From positions 1 through 5,006 of the forward strand of contig CAIPUQ010000076.1 in assembly GCA_903868295.1 (NCBI GenBank): a DNA stretch of 5,006 bases, read 5' to 3'. Shown in pieces: positions 1-5,006 of the stretch (the first letter of the stretch is position 1; each line of letters starts with the position of its first letter). The notes under the pieces are model-generated. The model saw only the letters and a program-made list of their open reading frames with translations, had not been told where the DNA came from and made no database searches. The position numbers and the translations under genes are program-made. The DNA comes from an uncultured Roseiflexaceae bacterium. GTDB taxonomy: Bacteria; Chloroflexota; Chloroflexia; Chloroflexales; Roseiflexaceae.

Positions 1-440
1 ACCGGGCGTTCGAGCAACTGCATGCCGCTGAAGCCAATCCCAAAAAAGCTCATCACCCCAAAAACAATAATCAACACGCCGCCTAACGACGTGAGCAAGG
101 AAAGGTAGCCGAACAAAAACCGACTCAGCGCTGGGGCGCTCGCGCCCAAAACGACGATTGTTGTTGCCAATCCCAGAAAAAAGGCAATCGACATGATTGT
201 CACGCGTTCACGTTTTGTTTGGAACGTAAAGGCAAAATAAGCGGGCAGGATGGGCAACGTACACGGCGAGAGGAAGCTAAACAAGCCGGCCAAAAACGTC
301 ACCGGAATGAGTAAGCCAATCCCGTTGCTCGTGGGTGTCACCAGCGAATCCGTCGGCGTCATGATGAGGAGTGCGAGCAATGCGATGGCAATCACCGTAG
401 CGACGCCAATCAGAACGGGACGGAGGGTAGTACTGGTCAT
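1..440 (-). CDS. CcdA/DsbD-type cytochrome c biogenesis (thiol-disulfide) membrane protein, partial
   Basis: Read from the reverse strand; 146 codons are visible and the C-terminus lies beyond position 1. The family moves reducing equivalents across the cytoplasmic membrane through a pair of membrane cysteines, serving cytochrome c maturation or extracytoplasmic disulfide reduction. The diagnostic motif SPCTLPILPAY is at residues 58-68, with Cys60 as the expected first redox cysteine; the second would be off-window. Hydrophobic segments lie at about 8-27, 41-58, 82-101 and 114-135. The segment at 8-27 is an additional N-terminal one before the usual first CcdA helix. The ATG at 440-438 is chosen because AGGAG (452-448) sits 7 bases upstream and the start overlaps the preceding gene's TGA as ATGA. 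The overlap implies cotranscription with the oxidoreductase. Family assignment is firm; the exact role (CcdA, a DsbD-like part, or a metal-resistance-type relative) cannot be settled from half a protein. Confidence 0.88.
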   Translation of the reverse strand, partial: MTSTTLRPVLIGVATVIAIALLALLIMTPTDSLVTPTSNGIGLLIPVTFLAGLFSFLSPCTLPILPAYFAFTFQTKRERVTIMSIAFFLGLATTIVVLGASAPALSRFLFGYLSLLTSLGGVLIIVFGVMSFFGIGFSGMQLLERP

Positions 441-1489
441 ATGCGCGCTCCTGCGTGGGTGGCGATACGGGTTGCAACCGCGGCGCCGTTGGTCAGTGCC
501 AATTGGATGCGACCGAGCCCGGTGTGTGCATCCCCTGCAAAGTATAGCCCATGTGACTGCTCGAACGCTTGCATGGCGGTCGCGTCGGCACGCCCATCCG
601 GCAATGCATAGCGCCATCCCTGACGATCACCCCAGAGTGGAGCGCCGAGTGCGTGTCCGGTCAACGACTGCACCCAGCCGGCGACGGTGGCGTACAACGT
701 CGCTTCGGGGCTGTCCCAGTGGTCTCGGCTGGCCTGCGGTGCCAATTGTGCCGTCAGCAGTGTGTGCCCAGCGGGTACGCGTGATGCGTGCTTGGCGTGT
801 TCGACGGCCAGCCACGAGATAGGGTGGCCGCGATCGGTGTTGACCAGTGCGTAGTACTCGGGGTCAAAAACACCCGCGTAGAGCAGCGAAACACTGAGAC
901 ACGGGCGATATGTGGCCGGTGCGAGCCCAATCATCAACGGATTCTTTACGGATTCGTCAATGGTACTCGCTTGTAACAATTCAATCGTTTGCGGGGCAGG
1001 CGGGGTGAACACGAGTGCATCTGCGCTCGCGACGAGCGCGCCGGTATCGCTGTAGACCGCATAGCCATATGCTGAGGCTTCGATTCGTTGGATGCGTGTT
1101 TGTAATGAAAGTGTCACCGACTCTGGGCGGAGCAATTTGGCCAACGTGCTGATCCCGTCGCGGTAGACGAATTTGGGTTCGTTGTTTTGTGCCGAATCCC
1201 CGATGCTGATGCGGTTTGTTGCATCGAACGCATAGACGGGTTTGGCGATATCGATCAACGCGTCGTGGGGGAGCGTGTGTGTAAAGAACTGCTGTTGGTC
1301 GGCGTCAACAGGGCGAAAAAACTGTGCGCCATGATCGAATATGGCTCCCTCACGCCGTCGCGTCGCGACACGGCCACCCAGGCCACGGCTCTTTTCGATG
1401 ATGTGAACGGCAATCTGAGGGGCAATTGATTGCAGGGTGTGCGCGACCGCGAGACCGCTCAGGCCCGCACCTACTACGATAAGTCGCAT
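437..1489 (-). CDS. Renalase-like NAD(P)/FAD-dependent oxidoreductase (COG3380-type)
   Basis: A 350-residue flavoprotein, complete and of usual family length. The N-terminal Rossmann motif GAGLSG is at residues 7-12, with the ribose-binding Glu32 at the end of the second strand. It is followed by RGLGGRVATRR (35-45) and FDHGAQFF (51-58), which are characteristic of the renalase-like group within the amine oxidase superfamily. Further family marks are FVYRDGISTLAKLL (107-120), WRYALP (292-297) and the C-terminal FAD-contact motif GLYFAGDA (314-321). There is no signal peptide or membrane segment, so it should be cytosolic. Characterised renalases oxidise aberrant isomers of reduced NAD(P); that this protein does the same is inference, since many relatives are untested. 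The ATG start is backed by AGAGG (1498-1494) 4 bases upstream and an in-frame TAG at 1510-1508. The stop overlaps the CcdA-like gene's start by 4 bases, making this the first gene of a two-gene or longer operon. Confidence 0.88.
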   Translation of the reverse strand: MRLIVVGAGLSGLAVAHTLQSIAPQIAVHIIEKSRGLGGRVATRRREGAIFDHGAQFFRPVDADQQQFFTHTLPHDALIDIAKPVYAFDATNRISIGDSAQNNEPKFVYRDGISTLAKLLRPESVTLSLQTRIQRIEASAYGYAVYSDTGALVASADALVFTPPAPQTIELLQASTIDESVKNPLMIGLAPATYRPCLSVSLLYAGVFDPEYYALVNTDRGHPISWLAVEHAKHASRVPAGHTLLTAQLAPQASRDHWDSPEATLYATVAGWVQSLTGHALGAPLWGDRQGWRYALPDGRADATAMQAFEQSHGLYFAGDAHTGLGRIQLALTNGAAVATRIATHAGARI

Positions 1490-1497
1490 AACACCTC

Positions 1498-1526
1498 TTG
1501 CATTATTCTAGTGAACAACATACAAT
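1498..1526 (+). promoter_or_regulatory. Candidate sigma-70-type promoter for the ABC ATPase operon
   Basis: TTGCAT (1498-1503) and TACAAT (1521-1526) are separated by exactly 17 bases. The -10 matches the consensus at five of six positions, the -35 only at TTG. Transcription would start near 1533 and give a leader of roughly 95 bases before the ATG at 1627. The -10 lies inside the near-palindrome AACAT-ACA-ATGTT (1517-1529). The position is reasonable, but it is a pattern match only. Confidence 0.4.
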
Positions 1527-1548
1527 GTTTCGTACAGGTCTTCACTAG
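1508..1548. repeat. 8-base inverted repeat CTAGTGAA / TTCACTAG flanking the promoter -10
   Basis: CTAGTGAA at 1508-1515 and its exact reverse complement TTCACTAG at 1541-1548 are separated by 25 bases. The centre falls near 1528, just downstream of the candidate TACAAT. The half-sites are about three helical turns apart, centre to centre, which would suit two bound regulator dimers or a looped pair. It is an observed symmetry; its role as an operator is inference. Confidence 0.4.
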
Positions 1549-1585
1549 TTTCTCCAGACTCGGGAAAGTCAATACTGCAATCTTA

Positions 1586-1602
1586 AAGGATATTCTATCC
1601 TT
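1586..1602 (+). repeat. Small perfect hairpin AAGGATA-TTC-TATCCTT in the leader of the ABC ATPase operon
   Basis: A 7-base inverted repeat with a 3-base spacer ends 24 bases before the start codon at 1627. In RNA it would form a short AU-rich stem with a UUC triloop, and its left arm contains the purine-rich AAGGA. No T-tract follows, so it is not a terminator. It could be a compact operator or a leader stem affecting stability; the stem is weak and may be chance. Confidence 0.35.
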
Positions 1603-1626
1603 GATTGATGAACGTGGAGTTTGCGT

Positions 1627-2631
1627 ATGGCGCCTTTGTTAGAGGTCCGCAACCTTGAGACGCAGTTCAAAACGCAGGACGGCGTAGTCAGGGCAGTGAA
1701 CAACGTTTCGTTCTACGTCAATCGTAGTGAGACGCTTGGCATCGTCGGTGAGTCGGGCTCGGGGAAGAGTGTGACATCACTATCCGTGATGCGCCTTATT
1801 CCAAACCCTCCCGGGCGTATTTCGGGTGGGGAAGTCATGTTCGACGGGCAGGATATCCTCAAAATCAGCGAAGAAAAAATGCGTGCGCTGCGTGGCAATC
1901 GCATTGCAATGATCTTCCAAGATCCGATGACGTCGTTGAACCCGGTGCTCAACATCGGCCAACAAATCACCGAATCGTTGATTTTGCATCTCAAACTCTC
2001 GGCACGTGAAGCACGTGATCGGGCAATTGAACTGCTGAACATGGTCGGTATCCCAGGTGCAGCACGGCGTATTGATGAATACCCCCACCAGTTCTCGGGC
2101 GGGATGCGTCAGCGCGTCATGATTGCCATGGCATTGGCATGTAATCCCGAGTTGCTCATCGCTGACGAACCAACCACCGCGTTGGACGTGACCATCCAGG
2201 CACAGATTCTCGAGCTCATCAAGCGCTTGCAGACTGATTTGGGTATGGCCGTCATCATCATCACCCACGATTTGGGTGTGGTGGCTGGTATGTCCGATCG
2301 CGTGATGGTGATGTATGCCGGTCGCGTTGTCGAAGAAGGCACCACCCACGATATCTTCAACAATCCACGTATGCCGTACACGATTGGGTTGCTCAAATCC
2401 ATCCCACGTTTGGATGATGCACACGATCGTCGACTAGAGCCCATCCGGGGCATGCCACCCGACTTGATCACGTTGGGCGAGGTCTGTGCCTTTGGTGCAC
2501 GTTGTGACTACTTCAAGGCGGGTGTCTGTGATGCACAAGTACCAGCCCTCCGCAGTGTGGGTACTGATCACAACGCTGCTTGTTTGTTCGATATCACGAG
2601 TGAAACACCAACGAACGCAGTCGCCTCATAA
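1627..2631 (+). CDS. Dipeptide/oligopeptide ABC importer ATP-binding protein, DppD/OppD type
   Basis: A 334-residue cytoplasmic ATPase that would pair with the next gene's product to power import of peptides, or possibly nickel or other substrates of this transporter family. Motifs in order: Walker A GESGSGKS (41-48), Q-loop Gln98 in FQDP, signature FSGGMRQR (156-163), Walker B LLIADEP (176-182), D-loop ALD (185-187) and switch His214 in ITHD. The C-terminal oligopeptide-transporter extension starts near PYTIGLLKSIP (250-260). It carries Cys287, Cys293, Cys301 and Cys319, the spacing that binds a [4Fe-4S] cluster in characterised relatives. I chose the ATG at 1627 because GGAG (1616-1619) lies 7 bases upstream; the TTG at 1621 would leave only one base after GGAG, and an in-frame TGA sits at 1609. 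The next gene starts 33 bases downstream. Substrate cannot be read from the ATPase alone. Confidence 0.95.
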   Translation: MAPLLEVRNLETQFKTQDGVVRAVNNVSFYVNRSETLGIVGESGSGKSVTSLSVMRLIPNPPGRISGGEVMFDGQDILKISEEKMRALRGNRIAMIFQDPMTSLNPVLNIGQQITESLILHLKLSAREARDRAIELLNMVGIPGAARRIDEYPHQFSGGMRQRVMIAMALACNPELLIADEPTTALDVTIQAQILELIKRLQTDLGMAVIIITHDLGVVAGMSDRVMVMYAGRVVEEGTTHDIFNNPRMPYTIGLLKSIPRLDDAHDRRLEPIRGMPPDLITLGEVCAFGARCDYFKAGVCDAQVPALRSVGTDHNAACLFDITSETPTNAVAS

Positions 2632-2664
2632 GCAACGACGCTCAATAGGGCACGGAGATAACGC

Positions 2665-3693
2665 ATGACAGATCACGCTAATTCAGAGACTTTGATAGAA
2701 GTCAAAGACCTCAAAATGTACTTCCCAGTCACCAAGGGCATCGTGTTGCGCCGCAAGATAGGCGATGTCAAAGCCGTTGACGGGTTGACATTCTCGATTC
2801 GCAAAGGCGAAACATTGGGTCTGGTGGGCGAGTCAGGCTGTGGCAAGTCCACCACCGGCCGCGCATTGATCCAGCTCTACAAGCCCACCACCGGTGAAGT
2901 CATTTTCCACGGCACCGACTTGACCAAATTGCCGGCTGAGCAGATGCGTCAGATGCGCCGCAAAGTACAGATGATCTTCCAAGACCCATACGCATCGTTG
3001 AACCCACGTATGACGGTCGGCGACATCATTGCCGAACCCATCATGGTGCACAATCTGCGCAAGGGCAAAGAAGCAGTGCGCGAACGCGTCCAAGAACTGC
3101 TCAAGCTGGTCGGACTCAATCCCTATTTCATCAACCGCTACCCACATGAGTTCTCGGGTGGGCAGCGCCAACGCATTGGTATCGCCCGCGCATTGGCGGT
3201 CGAGCCCGAATTCGTTGTGTGCGACGAGCCAGTGTCCGCATTGGACGTGTCGATCCAAGCCCAAATTTTGAATCTGCTCGAAGACTTGCAGAATCAACTC
3301 GGCTTGACCTACTTGTTCATTGCTCACGGACTGGCTGCAGTCAAGCACATCAGCGATCGTGTCGCGGTCATGTACCTCGGCAAAATCGTCGAAATCGCCG
3401 CAGGTTCACAGCTGTACCATGCACCAACCCACCCATACACCCAAGCATTGCTCTCTGCGGTACCTATCCCAGACCCAGCGCTCGAGCGCACCCGCGCACG
3501 TATCATCCTCACCGGTGACGTGCCGAGCCCGCTCAATCCACCGTCGGGTTGCCGCTTCCACACTCGGTGCCCAATTGCTACCGAGCACTGCAAGCAAGAA
3601 GAACCCGAACTCAAAGACATCGGCGGCGGTCACATGGTATCGTGCCACCGCTCCAGCGAGGCAATCGCCTTGATGGCTGTCGACAAAAAATAA
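2665..3693 (+). CDS. Dipeptide/oligopeptide ABC importer ATP-binding protein, DppF/OppF type
   Basis: A 342-residue cytoplasmic ATPase, the second half of the heterodimeric motor begun by the preceding gene. Walker A is GESGCGKS (55-62), Q-loop Gln106 in FQDP, signature FSGGQRQR (163-170), Walker B FVVCDEP (183-189), D-loop SALD (191-194) and switch His221. The residue after His221 is glycine (IAHGLAAV), where the family, and the partner at 214-215, normally has aspartate; the reading frame is otherwise intact. The C-terminal extension runs from HPYTQALLSAVP (256-267) and has Cys296, Cys302, Cys309 and Cys327, matching the iron-sulfur cysteine pattern of this transporter group. The start is supported by GGAG (2654-2657) 7 bases before the ATG. 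The gene is followed 14 bases after its stop by a strong terminator, so it ends the operon. No permease or substrate-binding gene is adjacent. Confidence 0.95.
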   Translation: MTDHANSETLIEVKDLKMYFPVTKGIVLRRKIGDVKAVDGLTFSIRKGETLGLVGESGCGKSTTGRALIQLYKPTTGEVIFHGTDLTKLPAEQMRQMRRKVQMIFQDPYASLNPRMTVGDIIAEPIMVHNLRKGKEAVRERVQELLKLVGLNPYFINRYPHEFSGGQRQRIGIARALAVEPEFVVCDEPVSALDVSIQAQILNLLEDLQNQLGLTYLFIAHGLAAVKHISDRVAVMYLGKIVEIAAGSQLYHAPTHPYTQALLSAVPIPDPALERTRARIILTGDVPSPLNPPSGCRFHTRCPIATEHCKQEEPELKDIGGGHMVSCHRSSEAIALMAVDKK

Positions 3694-3707
3694 CTGCGCG
3701 TTGCGCG

Positions 3708-3741
3708 ACTCGGTGCTCCCCATGGGAGCACCGAGTTTTTT
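3708..3741 (+). terminator. Intrinsic terminator of the ABC ATPase operon
   Basis: ACTCGGTGCTCCC (3708-3720) and GGGAGCACCGAGT (3724-3736) form a perfect 13-base-pair stem with a CAT loop, followed by a run of six T (3736-3741). It begins 14 bases after the stop codon at 3693. There is no A-tract directly before the left arm, so it should act mainly on plus-strand transcripts. It also insulates the P-type ATPase gene from the ABC operon. Confidence 0.93.
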
Positions 3742-3792
3742 GTGCCCAAGACAGACGACACCCAGCGACGCACCGACGCGGTCAAGAGAAAA

Positions 3793-3820
3793 TCGAAACA
3801 ATTGGGAAAGACGATATAAT
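3793..3820 (+). promoter_or_regulatory. Candidate sigma-70-type promoter of the P-type ATPase gene
   Basis: TATAAT (3815-3820) is a perfect -10 hexamer. A partial -35, TCGAAA (3793-3798), matches TTGACA at four of six positions with a 16-base spacer. Transcription would begin near 3827, giving a leader of about 20 bases that contains AAGGA (3832-3836), 10 bases before the ATG at 3847. The location directly behind a terminator supports an independent transcription unit. Confidence 0.55.
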
Positions 3821-3830
3821 ACGCGTACTA
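3817..3830. promoter_or_regulatory. Palindrome overlapping the -10 and start site, possible metal-responsive operator
   Basis: The stretch TAATACGCGTACTA is a 14-base palindrome with one mismatched pair and a perfect core TACGCGTA (3820-3827). It overlaps the TATAAT box and the expected transcription start, where a bound repressor would block initiation. Metal exporters are commonly controlled by ArsR/SmtB- or MerR-type regulators, but this sequence does not clearly match either consensus and no regulator gene is in the window. Operator function is inference. Confidence 0.35.
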
Positions 3831-3846
3831 GAAGGAATACTATCCG

Positions 3847-5006
3847 ATGACGGACATATTACAGACGATACGCGCACTCGATGGTGTGGCAGGGGCTCGG
3901 TTCCGCGATGATAACCGCGGGGTGATTGTCTTGTGCCGCAAAGATACCGATCGACACGCCGTGCGTACAATCTGCGACGACAACAACATGGCCTTGGTCA
4001 TCGAGTCTGTCGAAGTCGAAATTTCACCCGAAGAAGCCGAGATCGCCAATTTGCCACAAATGATCCGCTTCACCGTTATTTGTTTGATTGCAACGGTGCT
4101 CGGATACGTGGTCCAGGCTGTTGTCGGCGTAGCCGAGGTCTATTATTGGTGGCCGTTCTTTATCATTGCGATGATTTTTGGTGGGTACGACAGTGCCATC
4201 GAGACCTATCATTCGTTCCGCAAACTCACCTTCAACATCGACGCACTGATGTTCATCGGCGCACTCGGTGCGACTGCCGTCGGACAACCCGCCGAAGGCG
4301 CATTGCTGATGTTTTTGTTTAGCATGGCGGGTACGCTCGAGACATATGCCATGGGGCGGACGCACGCGTCGATCCGGACCTTGATTGCCATGTCGCCGCG
4401 CGAGGCAGAGGTAGTCAATGCAAACGGCATACGCACGATATCGGTCGAGGCGCTGGTGCCCGGCGATGTCGTGTTTGTCCGGCCAGGTGGTCAAATCCCT
4501 GCCGACGGGTTGGTCACGAGTGGCACATCGTCGGTCAACGAAGCATCGATTACGGGCGAGTCTGTCCCCGTCGACAAAAAGCCCGGCGCCAAGACGTTTG
4601 CAGGAACCATCAACGGCGAAGGTGCGCTGCACATCCAAGTCACCACCGATGCAGCGCAATCGACGTTGGCCCGGATTGTCAGTGTGGTGCGCGAGGCCCG
4701 CGAACAAAAAGCCCGCAGCCAAGATTTTACCGACCGTATCATCGGCAATTATTACGCTAAAGCCGTAGCAATCACAGCACTGCTCGCCATTGTGATCGGT
4801 CGGCTGGTAACGAATGAACCATGGGGCGATACGATCTACCGTGCGATGACGTTGCTGGTTGTCATGTCACCGTGTGCGTTGGTTATTTCGATCCCTGCGT
4901 CGCTGTTGTCTGCGCTTGCGCATTCGGCACGCAACGGCGTGTTGTTCAAAGGCGGCAAGCAGCTCGAAGCAGCGGCGACCATCAAAGTGGTGGCCTTCGA
5001 CAAAAC
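3847..5006 (+). CDS. Heavy-metal-translocating P1B-type ATPase, SPC (P1B-4-like) type, partial
   Basis: The frame is open from the ATG at 3847 to the window end, giving 386 residues with the C-terminal half missing. P1B ATPases use ATP to export transition-metal ions across the cytoplasmic membrane. Residues 1-55 resemble an HMA domain (helix, GV turn, strands, helix) but lack its first strand and the CxxC metal site. Membrane segments are at about 73-92, 98-115, 131-147, 149-167, 302-322 and 331-355. The actuator domain has TGES at 236-239 after PGDVV (205-209). The membrane metal motif is SPC (341-343), typical of P1B-4 pumps for Co(II), Fe(II) or related ions, where Zn/Cd/Cu pumps have CPC. 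Asp385 is the phosphorylation residue; the window stops inside DKTG. The start is supported by AAGGA at 3832-3836 and an in-frame TAG at 3829. The metal cannot be assigned without the sixth-helix motif, which is off-window. Confidence 0.93.
   Translation, partial: MTDILQTIRALDGVAGARFRDDNRGVIVLCRKDTDRHAVRTICDDNNMALVIESVEVEISPEEAEIANLPQMIRFTVICLIATVLGYVVQAVVGVAEVYYWWPFFIIAMIFGGYDSAIETYHSFRKLTFNIDALMFIGALGATAVGQPAEGALLMFLFSMAGTLETYAMGRTHASIRTLIAMSPREAEVVNANGIRTISVEALVPGDVVFVRPGGQIPADGLVTSGTSSVNEASITGESVPVDKKPGAKTFAGTINGEGALHIQVTTDAAQSTLARIVSVVREAREQKARSQDFTDRIIGNYYAKAVAITALLAIVIGRLVTNEPWGDTIYRAMTLLVVMSPCALVISIPASLLSALAHSARNGVLFKGGKQLEAAATIKVVAFDK

Larger units (their letters stand above)
1490..1626. 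other. Divergent intergenic region between the oxidoreductase operon and the ABC ATPase operon
   Basis: This 137-base AT-richer gap must hold the promoters for both divergent operons. On the plus strand a promoter candidate and two inverted repeats are listed separately. On the minus strand TAGAAT (1510-1505) is a possible -10 for the oxidoreductase, but no convincing -35 lies 16-18 bases upstream of it, so I do not annotate that promoter. No open reading frame of credible coding quality was seen here. Confidence 0.7.

Noticed and set aside
250..822. A 190-codon plus-strand open frame opposite the CcdA-like and oxidoreductase genes.
   Set aside because: Arginine-rich, low-complexity translation with no recognisable motif, lying opposite two convincing genes whose family motifs are clear.
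1621..1626. TTG at 1621 as the start of the DppD/OppD-type gene.
   Set aside because: GGAG at 1616-1619 would be only one base away; the ATG at 1627 has the proper 7-base spacing and begins the usual N-terminus.
1780..2424. A long minus-strand open frame (214 codons) opposite the DppD/OppD-type gene, with similar ones at 2833-3348 and 3406-3801.
   Set aside because: The translations are rich in His, Asp and Cys and look like antisense shadows of conserved ATPase motifs; no ribosome binding site or family match was seen.
3694..3707. Short GC-rich direct repeat TGCGCG-T-TGCGCG just after the stop codon.
   Set aside because: Too short and too simple to support a function; it is probably incidental sequence before the terminator stem.
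3802..3807. TTGGGA as the -35 of the P-type ATPase promoter.
   Set aside because: It is only 7 bases from the TATAAT box, far too close for a -35/-10 pair.
4024..4722. A 232-codon minus-strand open frame opposite the P-type ATPase gene.
   Set aside because: The opposite strand encodes an unambiguous P-type ATPase with TGES and SPC motifs; the antisense translation has no recognisable feature.
1..5006. A search for a mobile element, defence system, CRISPR array or novel multi-gene cassette.
   Set aside because: All sizeable coding regions belong to well-known transporter and redox families, with no transposase, integrase, long terminal repeats or regularly spaced repeats seen.

Overview
The window looks like an ordinary bacterial chromosome segment of moderate GC content, a little above half by eye. 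It holds five protein-coding genes, two of them cut by the window edges. No tRNA, rRNA, CRISPR array, insertion sequence, integrase or phage gene was seen. Frequent TTG leucine codons and the gene mix would fit a Chloroflexota-like or other deep-branching Gram-positive-type lineage, but this is a weak guess and nothing here fixes the taxon.

Left third, minus strand: a renalase-like FAD-dependent oxidoreductase (1489 down to 437) is followed by a CcdA/DsbD-type membrane thiol-disulfide electron carrier (440 to beyond position 1). They share a 4-base ATGA stop/start overlap, so they form one operon and are probably translationally coupled.

Middle, plus strand: a 137-base divergent intergenic region (1490-1626) carries a candidate sigma-70-type promoter, a long-spaced inverted repeat around it, and a small hairpin near the start codon. 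It leads into a two-gene operon (1627-2631 and 2665-3693) encoding the DppD/OppD-type and DppF/OppF-type ATPases of a dipeptide/oligopeptide ABC importer. Both ATPases have complete nucleotide-binding motifs and a four-cysteine C-terminal motif of the kind that holds an iron-sulfur cluster in characterised relatives. A strong intrinsic terminator (3708-3741) closes the operon, so the permeases and binding protein must be encoded elsewhere.

Right third, plus strand: a promoter with a consensus TATAAT and an overlapping palindrome precedes a heavy-metal P1B-type ATPase (3847 to beyond the end). It has an SPC metal-site motif in place of CPC, and an HMA-like N-terminal domain without CxxC. The window ends inside its DKTG phosphorylation motif.

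I found no convincing undescribed system. The points most worth a second look are the Asp-to-Gly change after the switch histidine of the second ABC ATPase, the two candidate operators, the ATPase-only layout of the ABC operon, and the metal type and regulation of the P-type ATPase.
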